Shown in pieces: positions 43,125 through 51,624 of a stretch of 64,000 bases of DNA; position 1 is the first letter of the stretch, and every line of letters begins with the position of its first letter. Below the pieces are notes generated by a model. It saw only the letters and a program-made list of their open reading frames with translations. It made no database searches and was not told the origin of the DNA. The DNA is from an uncultured Roseovarius sp. Lineage in GTDB: Bacteria; Pseudomonadota; Alphaproteobacteria; Rhodobacterales; Rhodobacteraceae. The stretch is taken from contig CANNCP010000010.1 in the NCBI GenBank assembly GCA_947503145.1, positions 80,773 to 144,772 of the forward strand. The letters run 5' to 3'. Position numbers and translations under genes: made by a program.

Positions 43125-43706
43125 TTAGCCCCAACCATCCGTATAATCATCGACCAACGGGTCGATCTTGTTACGGCGGAACTTCTTCCAACGCGCACGA
43201 ATGCCCCAACAGAGGGCGGCAAACAGTGTCAGGATCACGATATTCAGCCACGGGATGATACGCACATCGGGGCTGTCCACCGCACGCACGCTGATCGCGT
43301 TGGGAAAGATCGACATGAATTCGTTGCGCCAGCCATAATGCTTGATCACCACCCATTGCGCATTGGCAGCGCTTTTCTTCGAAATCAAATCCGCGGCCTC
43401 GGCCTGCAGGTTGGAGGTGTCGAACTTGAAATAAGGCGGCCAGCCCCAGCCGGTATCCTCGTTGCGATAGATCATCGGCTTATCGTTGGTGCGGAACGCC
43501 TGAATGAAAAACACATCACGGTTCACCGTAGTGGCGGCATCACCCACCTCTGCATGGGACCAGAAGATCGAATTTTCGCCGAAGTCCACGCGCTTTTCAT
43601 AGGTGTCCGTAATCCGGGCGATATCATGCTGCGGCAGCGTATAGTGGAAAAACGCTGCGACCAGCACCCAGAACGTGCCCCAGAACACCCACTTCACATA
43701 GACCAT
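43125..43706 (-). CDS. DUF1523 membrane protein
   Basis: This 193-residue protein has an N-terminal transmembrane helix (VKWVFWGTFWVLVAAFFHYTL), an extracytoplasmic domain with DIARITDTYEKRV, RDVFFIQAFR and YRNEDTGWGWPPYFKFDT, then a second helix (IIPWLNIVILTLFAALCWGI) and a basic tail. This is the DUF1523 layout. No function is known. The small membrane protein just upstream (10-base gap) is on the same strand, so the two are co-transcribed. Confidence 0.85.
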   Translation of the reverse strand: MVYVKWVFWGTFWVLVAAFFHYTLPQHDIARITDTYEKRVDFGENSIFWSHAEVGDAATTVNRDVFFIQAFRTNDKPMIYRNEDTGWGWPPYFKFDTSNLQAEAADLISKKSAANAQWVVIKHYGWRNEFMSIFPNAISVRAVDSPDVRIIPWLNIVILTLFAALCWGIRARWKKFRRNKIDPLVDDYTDGWG

Positions 43707-43716
43707 ACCGGCTCCT

Positions 43717-43983
43717 TCAATTGAAATTCGTCAGGTAGATGATTGTACTCATCGCAATGATTGGCACGATATAGACCAGCAAGATCAGCTTGCGCCGCAC
43801 TGATCCATCATATTCCTTCAGTCCGGCGGCGACAAACGCATCACGTTCGCCGGGCTGGCCTTCGTCCTCCCACAACTGGCGCAGCTTGCCCGTCCTGACC
43901 GAACGCGAGTAGAGCGACAGCGCGACGTAGATCACGCTCAGAAAGAGAAAGCCAAAGACCATCAGTCTGAGCAATGCCAACAT
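43717..43983 (-). CDS. small membrane protein
   Basis: This 88-residue protein has two transmembrane helices (LLRLMVFGFLFLSVIYVALSLYSRS and LILLVYIVPIIAMSTIIYL) separated by a charged cytoplasmic loop (LRQLWEDEGQPGERDAFVAAGLKEYD). It lies 10 bases upstream of the DUF1523 gene and is probably its partner. Equivalent pairs occur in other Rhodobacteraceae. The role is unknown. Confidence 0.78.
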   Translation of the reverse strand: MLALLRLMVFGFLFLSVIYVALSLYSRSVRTGKLRQLWEDEGQPGERDAFVAAGLKEYDGSVRRKLILLVYIVPIIAMSTIIYLTNFN

Positions 43984-44175
43984 CCTTGTGCCTCCCCGAT
44001 CATTTTCCCTTGTCGTTTCTATCTACCCTGTGACGCGGATTTGTCCACTCTGCGCACGCACGGCCCGCCTCCAGAATGAGCCTGCGCCAGCCCGATTACC
44101 AGCACCACAAAAATTCTGATCGTCACGCCAGATTTTGGTGCTACGCTCTGGATACATCAACCGAGGAGATCCAAT

Positions 44176-44991
44176 ATGTGCAATGCCTGTGTGATGAACG
44201 CGGTCAAGGACCGGATGCTGTCCCGCCGGAATTTCTTCAAGCTCTCTGCCGCCGCCGGGGCCGGCGTGGCGCTCTCCAGTGCTGCAGCTCCGCCCGCTCT
44301 GGCTGCCGGGCCCAGCCACATCGAGGACATGACCCATACCCTGAGCGCCGAGTTTCCGACCTTTTTCGGCGTACCGGGGTTCTCTGCCGAACAGGCGTTC
44401 AACTTTGCCGAGCATGGGCTAAACCTGTTCAATCTGTCAATAAACGAGCATACCGGCACTCATGTCGACGCGCCGCTGCATTTCTCTGCAGATGGCGCCT
44501 CGGTTGATGAAATCCCGGTCAGCAGCCTTATCGCCCCGCTTTGCGTGATCGACATCGCCGCCCGTGCCGCCGAGGACGCCGATGCGCAACTCACGCCCGA
44601 TGATCTGAGGGCCTGGATCGCCGCCAATGGCGATATCCCCGACAACGCCTGCGTCGCGCTCTATTCCGGCTGGGGGGCCAAGGTGGAGGGCGACGGATAC
44701 CGCAATGCCGACGGCGACGTGATGCATTTTCCCGGCTTTCACGTCGAGGCAGCACAGATGCTGATCGAAGAGACCGGCGCCGGGTCGATCGCCGTCGATA
44801 CGCTGTCGCTCGATCATGGGCCGTCACCCGATTTTGCCACCCACTACGCCTGGCTGTCATCGGGTCGCTTCGGGATCGAGTGCCTGGCCAATCTCGACAA
44901 GATGCCTGCCAAGGGCGCCACGCTGATCATCGGCGCGCCCAAGCACAAGGGCGGGTCGGGTGGACCCGCGCGGATCATGGCGATGGTCTGA
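44176..44991 (+). CDS. cyclase family protein (kynurenine-formamidase-like) with Tat signal
   Basis: This 271-residue metal-dependent hydrolase has the family motif HTGTHVDAPLHF near residue 96, a likely metal site, and further conserved DTLSLDHGPSPDF and later AKGATLIIGAPKHKGGSGGPARI. The N-terminus has CNAC before an SRRNFFK twin-arginine motif and a hydrophobic AAAGAGVALSSAAAPPALAA stretch, so it is exported folded to the periplasm. GGAGATC precedes the ATG. The substrate is unknown; family members act on formylkynurenine, isatin or arylformamides. Confidence 0.85.
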   Translation: MCNACVMNAVKDRMLSRRNFFKLSAAAGAGVALSSAAAPPALAAGPSHIEDMTHTLSAEFPTFFGVPGFSAEQAFNFAEHGLNLFNLSINEHTGTHVDAPLHFSADGASVDEIPVSSLIAPLCVIDIAARAAEDADAQLTPDDLRAWIAANGDIPDNACVALYSGWGAKVEGDGYRNADGDVMHFPGFHVEAAQMLIEETGAGSIAVDTLSLDHGPSPDFATHYAWLSSGRFGIECLANLDKMPAKGATLIIGAPKHKGGSGGPARIMAMV

Positions 44992-45030
44992 TCTGCAGCG
45001 CGCCCCAGCGCTGTCACCAGGCCTGACAAA

Positions 45031-45063
45031 GGGCGACCCGGAGATCGGGCCGCCCTCTTGCGT
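45031..45063 (+). terminator. terminator after the cyclase-family gene
   Basis: GGGCGACCCG pairs with CGGGCCGCCC (one A/C mismatch) around a 5-base loop and is followed by TCTTGCGTTT, 39 bases after the stop. Confidence 0.6.
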
Positions 45064-45085
45064 TTGTATTCGTGGATGTCAGATC

Positions 45086-45107
45086 TAAGGCGGAACGCTT
45101 TATCCGA
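45086..45107. repeat. partial AAAGCGTTCCGCC repeat at the creatinase 3' end
   Basis: On the minus strand AAAGCGTTCCGCCTTAGATC begins immediately at the TAA stop of creatinase, the end motif of the palindromic repeat family. Confidence 0.5.
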
Positions 45108-46308
45108 CGACGTTGAACTCCGGACCGTAGGGATAGCCGGTGATGTTCTCGTTGCCATCTTCGGTGATCACCAGAACGTCATGTTCGCGATAGCCGCCTG
45201 CCCCCGGCTGTCCCTCGGGCAGCGTCAGCATCGGCTCCATCGAGATGACCATGCCGGGCTCCAGCACTGTGTCGATATCCTCACGCAGTTCCAGTCCGGC
45301 CTCGCGCCCATAATAGTGGCTGAGGATACCGAAGGAGTGACCGTACCCAAACGTACGGTACTGCAGCAATTGGCGTTCCTCGAAGAACTCGTTGATCTTG
45401 TGAGTGACTTCCGCGCAGCTGACGCCGGGCTTCAGCAGGCTCATGCCATATTCATGGGCGGCCACGTTCGCCTCCCAGATCTTGCGGCTGGCCGGGTCCA
45501 CTTCACCGACAAACATCGTCCGTTCCAGCGCAACGTAATAGGCTGAAATCATGGGGAAAGTGTTCAGGCTCAGGATATCCCCATGTTCCAGCTTGCGCCC
45601 TGTGACCGGGTTATGCGCGCCGTCAGTGTTGATACCTGACTGGAACCATACCCAGGTATCGCGGTACTCGGCATCGGGAAACACACGGGCGATTTCCAAC
45701 TCCATCGCGTCGCGCCCAGCAATGGCCACGTCGATCTCGCGCGTCCCGACCTTCACGGCATCCTTGATCGCATAGCCGCCCACATCCGCGATGGCGGTGC
45801 ATTTGCGAATCAATGCGATTTCGGCGGGAGATTTATGCATACGCTGCCGCATGGTTGCTTCGGCCAGATCGATCGTTTTCGACGGTTTGAGAAAGGTGTT
45901 CATCTTGCCGTGTTGCAGCAATGTCAGGTGATCGGCTTCATAGCCGACAACTGCCCCCTCGCCCGAAACAGAGCGGATCGCGCGCCAGTAATTGTCGCGC
46001 TGCCAGTCGGTATAGGTGATGTTGTCGCAAAACGAGCGGCGCCACGGCTGGCCCGCGTCGATACCCGCCGAGATTGTCACGCATTCCGAAGCTGTAACAA
46101 CCAACCCATAAGGGCGTCCGAAGGAGCAGTAGAGGAACCCGCTATAATAGGCGATATTGTGCATTGAGGTGAACACAGCAGCGTCAACCCCGCACTCCTC
46201 CATGATCTTGCGCAGGCCTGCCACCCGCGCCTCGTATTCCGAGACATCAAAAGCAAGCGGTGCCTTCTGGCCATTGTGCAGACGGTACATTTCAGGACGT
46301 TCAGTCAT
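45100..46308 (-). CDS. creatinase (creatine amidinohydrolase)
   Basis: This 402-residue enzyme of the M24 'pita-bread' fold hydrolyses creatine to sarcosine and urea. It is recognisable as creatinase rather than an Xaa-Pro peptidase by FTSMHNIAYYSGFLYCSFGRPYGLVVT, GQPWRRSFCDNITYTDWQRDNYW, WTWFQSGINTDGAHNPVT-like sequence, YRTFGYGHSFGILSHYYGREAGLELREDIDTVLEPGMV and GAGGYREHD. The peptidase metal ligands are largely replaced, as expected. AGGAGGG lies five bases before the ATG chosen. No sarcosine oxidase or urease genes are adjacent. Confidence 0.93.
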   Translation of the reverse strand: MTERPEMYRLHNGQKAPLAFDVSEYEARVAGLRKIMEECGVDAAVFTSMHNIAYYSGFLYCSFGRPYGLVVTASECVTISAGIDAGQPWRRSFCDNITYTDWQRDNYWRAIRSVSGEGAVVGYEADHLTLLQHGKMNTFLKPSKTIDLAEATMRQRMHKSPAEIALIRKCTAIADVGGYAIKDAVKVGTREIDVAIAGRDAMELEIARVFPDAEYRDTWVWFQSGINTDGAHNPVTGRKLEHGDILSLNTFPMISAYYVALERTMFVGEVDPASRKIWEANVAAHEYGMSLLKPGVSCAEVTHKINEFFEERQLLQYRTFGYGHSFGILSHYYGREAGLELREDIDTVLEPGMVISMEPMLTLPEGQPGAGGYREHDVLVITEDGNENITGYPYGPEFNVVG

Positions 46309-46478
46309 TTCGACCCTCCTATTCAAAGAAAAGAAAGGTCCCGGCGTTCAGGACGGTTGGCTATGTGGGACCTTGGCCCATGTGGGCGGGCGACGCCATC
46401 GCCCCGGTCCTACCCTTCTCCTTGCTGATTTCACACGTTCTGGCAAGATAAATTTCAGAACAACCAAGGATGTTGAAC

Positions 46479-47474
46479 ATGACCGCCCAGCCCGGCCTGC
46501 TGAACCTGATCACCGATGTCCCCGGCCTGCGGGTGGGGAATGCCGACGATGACACGCTAAAATCCGGGGTGACGGTGCTGGTGGGTGAGGCCCCCTTCAC
46601 CGCAGGGGTGCATGTGATGGGCGGCGCGCCCGGCACCCGCGAGACCGATCTGCTGGCCCCGGACAAGACGGTAGAACAAGTCGATGCGCTGACGCTGTCG
46701 GGCGGTTCGGCCTTCGGCCTCGATGCCGCCTCCGGCGTGGCAGACGTGCTGCGCAGCATGGGGCGCGGATTTGCCGTGGGGGACGTGCGCGTGCCGATCG
46801 TGCCGGGGGCAATCCTGTTTGATCTGCTGAATGGTGGCGCCAAGGATTGGTCCGAAAACCCCTACAAGGCCCTCGGCACCACTGCCTTGCGGGCCGCCGC
46901 TGCGCGCTTTGCGCTTGGCACGGCGGGCGCAGGCACGGGGGCAACCACGGCAAATCTCAAGGGGGGACTCGGCTCCGCCTCGCTGGTGCTGCCCTGCGGG
47001 CACACGGTGGGTGCGCTGGTGGCAGTGAATGCGCTGGGGTCTGCCACCGTCGGGGACGGGTCGGCCTTCTGGGCCGCGCCGTTCGAGATCAGCGATGAGT
47101 TCGGCGGGCACGGGGCGGCCCGTGATTATCCCGGCACCCAGGTCCCGGCGACAAAGCTCGGCCAGCACGGCAATACCACCATCGGGATCGTGGCCACCGA
47201 TGCCGCCCTCAGCCAGCCGCAATGCACCCGCATGGCCACGGCGGCGCATGACGGCTTTGCCCGCGCGCTGGTGCCGTCACACACACCAATGGACGGTGAT
47301 CTGATCTTTGCCGCCAGCACCGGCGCGCGTGCCATGACCGATCCGATATATGACACCATGCTGCTGGGTCACGCAGCGGCAACCTGTATGGCACGGGCCA
47401 TCGCACGGGCCATCTATCTGGCGACACCGGCGCCCGGCGATACCCTGCCTACATGGCAGCAAAGGTTTGGCTGA
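46479..47474 (+). CDS. P1 family peptidase (DmpA/NylC-like, self-processing)
   Basis: This 331-residue Ntn-type hydrolase has LNLITDVPGLRVGNADDDTLKSGVTVLV at the start, MGGAPGTRETDLL, the ALTLSGGSAFGLDAASGV segment, and a late HTPMDGDLIFAASTG. Family members cut themselves between Asn/Gly and a nucleophilic Ser or Thr; the likely site is near GTGATTANLKGGLGSAS. They act on beta-aminopeptides or oligoamides such as 6-aminohexanoate oligomers. The second ATG (46479) is preferred because AAGGA sits eight bases upstream. Confidence 0.88.
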   Translation: MTAQPGLLNLITDVPGLRVGNADDDTLKSGVTVLVGEAPFTAGVHVMGGAPGTRETDLLAPDKTVEQVDALTLSGGSAFGLDAASGVADVLRSMGRGFAVGDVRVPIVPGAILFDLLNGGAKDWSENPYKALGTTALRAAAARFALGTAGAGTGATTANLKGGLGSASLVLPCGHTVGALVAVNALGSATVGDGSAFWAAPFEISDEFGGHGAARDYPGTQVPATKLGQHGNTTIGIVATDAALSQPQCTRMATAAHDGFARALVPSHTPMDGDLIFAASTGARAMTDPIYDTMLLGHAAATCMARAIARAIYLATPAPGDTLPTWQQRFG

Positions 47475-47492
47475 TGATAGCCCGCCGCGGGG

Positions 47493-48293
47493 TCAGGCCC
47501 GTACCGGGCTGAGCAAAGTTTCGACCAGATCGCTCTGCGGATCGCGCAGCGGCTCGATGACATTCAGATGGTGCTGGCCCGGCACCACCACATGCGCCGC
47601 GCCCCAGGCCTCGGCCAGCCACCGCGCCTGATCGAGGAAGGCGGGCCGCTCGTTGCCGCCGACCCGGATCGTGACCGGCACATCCGGTGCCGGGTGCAAG
47701 ACCGGGCTTTCCGCCGCCGCCTCGTCTTTGCTCAGGCGGAGTTCGGCGTTCATCGAGGTGCGCCGCAGCGGACGCAGGTCCGAAACCGGCGATATGGGCA
47801 GGATATGCCCGATCCGGTCCGCAACCGGCGCAGGCAGCATCCCTGCGTTACCCATGCGCGCCACCAGAAGTCCGCCCGCCGAATGCCCGATCAACACGAT
47901 GGGCCCACGCACCCGACCTGCCGCCACGCAGACTGCCTGCGCGATCTGGCGGGTGATCTCGGCGATCCGCACATCCGGGCACAGATCATAGGACGGAATT
48001 GCCACCGCCCAGCCCCGCGCCACCGGTCCGGCTGCGAAATGCGACCAGAAACTGCGATGGAATTTCAGCCAATAACCCCCATGCACAAAGATACACAGAC
48101 CCTTTGGCGTCTCCTCCGGCAGAAAGAGGTCGAACGCCGTGCGCGCCGTTTCGCCATAGGCAATATCCAGCCAGGCACGCCCCGTTTCAGCCAATTCACC
48201 CCGGTAAGCGGCGGCTGCGGCGGCCCACCGGTCCGGATATGCAGCAGCCCCCGGAATATAGGGCATATTGGCATAGGCGTCATCAAGATCCAT
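47493..48293 (-). CDS. alpha/beta hydrolase (arylformamidase-like)
   Basis: This 266-residue hydrolase has the oxyanion motif CIFVHGGYW, the nucleophile elbow LIGHSAGGLLVARM, and an aspartate/histidine region ending VVPGQHHLNVIEPLRDP. The HGGYW motif and length match the BNA7/kynurenine-formamidase group of esterases. It is convergent with the P1 peptidase gene (18 bases between stops) and divergent from the aldehyde dehydrogenase. The role in tryptophan breakdown suggested by the family is not backed by neighbouring kyn genes. Confidence 0.82.
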   Translation of the reverse strand: MDLDDAYANMPYIPGAAAYPDRWAAAAAAYRGELAETGRAWLDIAYGETARTAFDLFLPEETPKGLCIFVHGGYWLKFHRSFWSHFAAGPVARGWAVAIPSYDLCPDVRIAEITRQIAQAVCVAAGRVRGPIVLIGHSAGGLLVARMGNAGMLPAPVADRIGHILPISPVSDLRPLRRTSMNAELRLSKDEAAAESPVLHPAPDVPVTIRVGGNERPAFLDQARWLAEAWGAAHVVVPGQHHLNVIEPLRDPQSDLVETLLSPVRA

Positions 48294-48399
48294 ATTATGT
48301 CATCTCCAATGGGATGCTGGACAAGAGCAGTCCAAGATGCTTACCCAGTTCAAGACAAAAGTAGGCGCCCGACACCTTAAATAAAAGGACAAGCAAATC

Positions 48400-49869
48400 A
48401 TGAGCGGTACCGATCTGAAATCCCTCCTGAAAGACCCCTCCCTGCTGGCCGAGATGGCCTATGTGAACGATGAATGGGTCGTCGGCGATACCACGTTCGA
48501 AGTCACCAACCCGGCCCGCGGCGACGTGATCGCGAACGTGGCCGACCTCAGCCGCGCGCAGGTCGCCGACGCCATCGCCGCCGCCGAAACGGCGCAGAAG
48601 GAATGGGCGAAATGGACCGCCAAGGAACGCGCCGTCGTTCTGCGCAAATGGTTCGACCTGATGATGGAGAATCAGGATGATCTTGCTATCATCCTGACTG
48701 CCGAACAGGGCAAACCGCTGGCCGAGGCCAAAGGCGAGATTGTCTATGGCGCATCCTTTATCGAATTCTTTGCCGAAGAGGCAAAGCGCATCTATGGCGA
48801 GACGATCCCGGGGCACCAGCGCGATAAACGCATCACAGTGATCAAGCAGCCCATCGGCGTCGCCGCGTCGATCACGCCGTGGAACTTCCCCAACGCGATG
48901 ATTACGCGCAAGGCCGCCCCGGCACTGGCCGCCGGCTGTGCCTTTGTCGGGCGCCCGGCCAAGGAAACGCCGCTGTCGGCCACCGCCATGGGTGTGCTGG
49001 CCCAACGTGCCGGCATCCCCAAGGGTGTGTTCAATATCGTCACCTCATCAAAGTCCTCCGATATTGGCAAGGAGTTCTGCGAAAACCCCGCCGTGCGCAA
49101 GCTCACGTTCACCGGCTCGACAGAGGTGGGCCGCATCCTGCTGCGTCAGGCTGCCGATCAGGTGATGAAGTGCTCGATGGAGCTTGGCGGCAACGCGCCG
49201 TTCATCGTGTTCGATGATGCCGATCTCGATGCGGCCGTCGAAGGCGCGATCATGTGCAAGTTCCGCAATAACGGACAGACCTGCGTCTGTGCGAACCGTA
49301 TCTACGTGCAGGCCGGTATCTATGACACCTTCGCCAAGAAGCTGCATGACGCCGTCCAGAAGATGAAGATCGGCGACGGCCTCGAAGACGGCACCCTGCT
49401 CGGGCCGCTGATCAATGCGGACGCGATCGCAAAGGTGCAGGAACATGTCGCCGACGCAAAATCCAAGGGTGCCAAGGTGACAATGGGCGGCGGAGAGCCG
49501 ATGCAGCGCGAGGGGCATTTCCTGCCCCCCACCATCCTCACCGGCGTCACGCAGGACATGATGGTGGCGCAGGACGAGACCTTTGGCCCGCTGGCGCCGC
49601 TCTTCAAGTTCGAAAACGAGGATGACGTGATCGCCATGGCCAATGACACGATCTTTGGCCTCGCCAGCTATTTCTACGCCAAGGATCTCAGCCGCGTCTA
49701 CAAGGTGGCCGAAGCGCTGGAATACGGTATCGTCGGGGTAAACACCGGCATCATCTCGACCGAGGTGGCCCCGTTCGGTGGCGTAAAGCAGTCCGGGCTT
49801 GGTCGCGAAGGCAGCCATCACGGAATCGAGGATTACATGGAGATGAAATACATCTGCATGTCGATCTGA
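48400..49869 (+). CDS. gabD: NAD(P)-dependent succinate-semialdehyde dehydrogenase
   Basis: This 489-residue aldehyde dehydrogenase oxidises succinate semialdehyde to succinate. Motifs: EWVVGDTTFEVTNPARG at the N-terminus, ASITPWNFPNAMITRKAAPALAAGC, LTFTGSTEVGRILL, the catalytic glutamate in MELGGNAPFIVFDDADLD, and the nucleophile cysteine in NNGQTCVCANRIYV. The double-cysteine-containing TCVCANR and the late EVAPFGGVKQSGLGREGSHHGIEDY are the GabD form. gabT is not nearby, and the substrate may be wider than succinate semialdehyde. Confidence 0.92.
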   Translation: MSGTDLKSLLKDPSLLAEMAYVNDEWVVGDTTFEVTNPARGDVIANVADLSRAQVADAIAAAETAQKEWAKWTAKERAVVLRKWFDLMMENQDDLAIILTAEQGKPLAEAKGEIVYGASFIEFFAEEAKRIYGETIPGHQRDKRITVIKQPIGVAASITPWNFPNAMITRKAAPALAAGCAFVGRPAKETPLSATAMGVLAQRAGIPKGVFNIVTSSKSSDIGKEFCENPAVRKLTFTGSTEVGRILLRQAADQVMKCSMELGGNAPFIVFDDADLDAAVEGAIMCKFRNNGQTCVCANRIYVQAGIYDTFAKKLHDAVQKMKIGDGLEDGTLLGPLINADAIAKVQEHVADAKSKGAKVTMGGGEPMQREGHFLPPTILTGVTQDMMVAQDETFGPLAPLFKFENEDDVIAMANDTIFGLASYFYAKDLSRVYKVAEALEYGIVGVNTGIISTEVAPFGGVKQSGLGREGSHHGIEDYMEMKYICMSI

Positions 49870-49892
49870 GACACCTCACAAAACATAATTTC

Positions 49893-49928
49893 AAGGCGTG
49901 CCGTGTAAATCTGGCGCGCCTTTTTTCT
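49893..49928 (+). terminator. Rho-independent terminator of gabD
   Basis: AAGGCGTGCC (49893-49902) pairs with GGCGCGCCTT (49913-49922), with one G-U, around a 10-base loop and is followed by TTTTTT. Confidence 0.85.
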
Positions 49929-50056
49929 TCAGCTTTCCAAAGCCTTTTCCTCTGCCCTTAATCGCATCAAAGCGCATTCACGAGAGTATCACACCAGAAA
50001 ATTCGCGGATCTTCTGAACCCATTTCCTTGAACGTAGAAAATGATGCTGAATGCCA

Positions 50057-50081
50057 AAGGCCCGGCAAAATGCCGGGCCTC
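50057..50081 (-). terminator. terminator of the hsp20 gene
   Basis: AGGCCCGGCA (50058-50067) pairs perfectly with TGCCGGGCCT (50071-50080) around AAA. It lies 25 bases after the hsp20 stop on the minus strand, with TTTGG after the stem. Confidence 0.75.
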
Positions 50082-50104
50082 GCGTCGTTTAGAAAAGCTG
50101 TGGT

Positions 50105-50575
50105 TCAGTTTACGGCTTTTGCGTCAACCACGTCCTTGTCCGGGTTGGACACCGAACTTTCGATGGCGATACGGCGCGGCTTCAACGCCTCCGGCACTTC
50201 GCGCACCAGATCGATATGCAGCATTCCATCGGCATGGGCCGCACCGATCACGCGCACATGGTCCGCCAACTGAAAGCGGCGCTCGAATGCGCGGGTGGCA
50301 ATACCACGATGCAGGTATGTCCCGGCCGCATCATTTTCGGCCTTGCGGGCGGCAACGATCAACGCGCCCTCTTTCACCTCGACCGACAGATCGGCATCGG
50401 AAAAGCCTGCGACCGCAATTGAAATGCGATAGGCATCATCAGCGGTCTTTTCAATATTGTAGGGTGGGTAGGTCGGCTGGGTGACGTCGCTGGACAGCAC
50501 GCGGTCCATCATGTCTGCAATTTGGTCAAAGCCGACGGTGGCCCGGTAAAGCGGAGCCAGATCAAAGTTTCGCAT
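50105..50575 (-). CDS. small heat shock protein Hsp20
   Basis: This 156-residue IbpA-like chaperone binds unfolded proteins to keep them refoldable. It begins RNFDLAPLYRATVGFDQIADMMDRVL, typical of the IbpA type, then has the alpha-crystallin domain from PPYNIEKTADDAYRISIAVAGFSDADLSVEV to HIDLVREVPEALKPRRIAI, which includes the C-terminal IXI-like end (RIAI). GGAGG lies before the ATG. An evident heat-shock promoter sits 100 bases upstream, and the leader between can form competing hairpins. Confidence 0.93.
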   Translation of the reverse strand: MRNFDLAPLYRATVGFDQIADMMDRVLSSDVTQPTYPPYNIEKTADDAYRISIAVAGFSDADLSVEVKEGALIVAARKAENDAAGTYLHRGIATRAFERRFQLADHVRVIGAAHADGMLHIDLVREVPEALKPRRIAIESSVSNPDKDVVDAKAVN

Positions 50576-50671
50576 GGGTCATCCTCCATTGAGCGATAAC
50601 GATGTGGTATGGCCTTCCCATTTGGGACAGGCCGGGTTCTGTCCGACCCGGAATACGGCGTCGGACACCTC
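50576..50671 (-). promoter_or_regulatory. structured hsp20 leader, possible RNA thermometer
   Basis: The 5' leader predicted from the heat-shock promoter is about 95 bases. It holds GTCCGAC/GTCGGAC (50641-50647 with 50660-50666) and CCGGGT/ACCCGG (50632-50637 with 50646-50651), which overlap and exclude each other, and CCAT upstream of ATGG next to the Shine-Dalgarno GGAGG. Leaders of small heat-shock genes in alphaproteobacteria often are ROSE-type thermosensors; the specific anti-Shine-Dalgarno bases are not certain here. Confidence 0.4.
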
Positions 50672-50675
50672 CAAT

Positions 50676-50701
50676 GTGGGGAACGGTTACGCTGTTTCAA
50701 G
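50676..50701 (-). promoter_or_regulatory. sigma-32 (RpoH) promoter of hsp20
   Basis: On the minus strand CTTGAA (50701-50696) is followed after 14 bases by CCCCACAT (50681-50674). That is a close match to the heat-shock consensus CTTGAA-N14-CCCCAT. Confidence 0.82.
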
Positions 50702-50736
50702 CCCTGCACGTGATCGGTCAAGGCAGAATTTCGGCC

Positions 50737-51543
50737 TCATGGTTTGGCGAATTTCGCGCCGGTGACGCGGCGCACGCCCACCGCGTTCATCTGCGGCGCA
50801 CCCGCCTGCTGGATCCCCTCACCCGCAGCCAGCGCCGCCCGCAGCACCGCCAGCGGCTCTTCCAGCTGGGTGCCCAGGGATACCTTGCGCCCGTCCACCT
50901 CGGCCATCGCCGATACCACCGACACGACGCGCGGCCTGCCGCTCTCAAAGCTGAAGATCGGCGCGCCGGAGGCCCCATAGGTAACATCGCAGGACATCAC
51001 CAGCACACCCTGCTGGCGGGCGATGACATCGCAGACCTCCTGTAGTGACGGCGCTTCGGACCGGCCGCGCCCATAACTGACCACGCCAATGCGCTGGCCC
51101 TTGATCGGGCGGCGATCGGTCGTGAACGGTTCCACCCGCCCGTTACGGATGGGGTGGTGCAACTCCAGCAGGGCCACATCGTTGCGCACCCGATCTGCCG
51201 CCACGTCCTGATCGAAAACATAGCCGGGATGGATGACGGCACGACGAATCCAGCGATAGGCAGAGGCACGCCCGTTGCGCCAACCGGCCAGGAACTCGAT
51301 CTTGTTTTGGTCGATTCGCTGGCCCGTGCTCTTGTCAAAGAGGCAATGCGCCGCCGTCAGCACCAGATCGGGCGCGATCAGCGTGCCGGTACAAAATCCC
51401 CGCCCCCCCAGATCAAGACGCCCGACCGCCTCCCATTCGCGGCCATCATCGCCAGTATCGAGCCTTTGCAGCCCTGTTTGCTGCGCCGCCACAGGTGATA
51501 CGACCACGGCGGCGACAATGGCCATCAGCAAGCTGCGCAGCAT
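50737..51543 (-). CDS. secreted trypsin-like serine protease
   Basis: This 268-residue protein has a signal peptide (LRSLLMAIVAAVVVSPVAAQ) and an S1 protease domain. The catalytic triad is visible: histidine in VLTAAHCLFD, aspartate in VRNDVALLEL, and serine in TYGASGAPIFS. The GASGAP form differs from the usual GDSGGP; it resembles the V8/glutamyl-endopeptidase-like branch. Start 51543 is chosen because it opens the signal peptide with GGGAG upstream. It probably acts in the periplasm or outside the cell. Confidence 0.88.
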   Translation of the reverse strand: MLRSLLMAIVAAVVVSPVAAQQTGLQRLDTGDDGREWEAVGRLDLGGRGFCTGTLIAPDLVLTAAHCLFDKSTGQRIDQNKIEFLAGWRNGRASAYRWIRRAVIHPGYVFDQDVAADRVRNDVALLELHHPIRNGRVEPFTTDRRPIKGQRIGVVSYGRGRSEAPSLQEVCDVIARQQGVLVMSCDVTYGASGAPIFSFESGRPRVVSVVSAMAEVDGRKVSLGTQLEEPLAVLRAALAAGEGIQQAGAPQMNAVGVRRVTGAKFAKP

Positions 51544-51624
51544 GAAGTACTCCCAAATCCAGTTCCGTCTAACCGCTACCAAGGATTTGAGGCGATAGTT
51601 TGGCGAAGCCACCAAACAAATGGA

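Noticed and set aside
45100..46308. Xaa-Pro aminopeptidase (M24 family)
   Set aside because: The sequence agrees with creatinase over long conserved blocks and lacks the full set of metal ligands of the peptidases.
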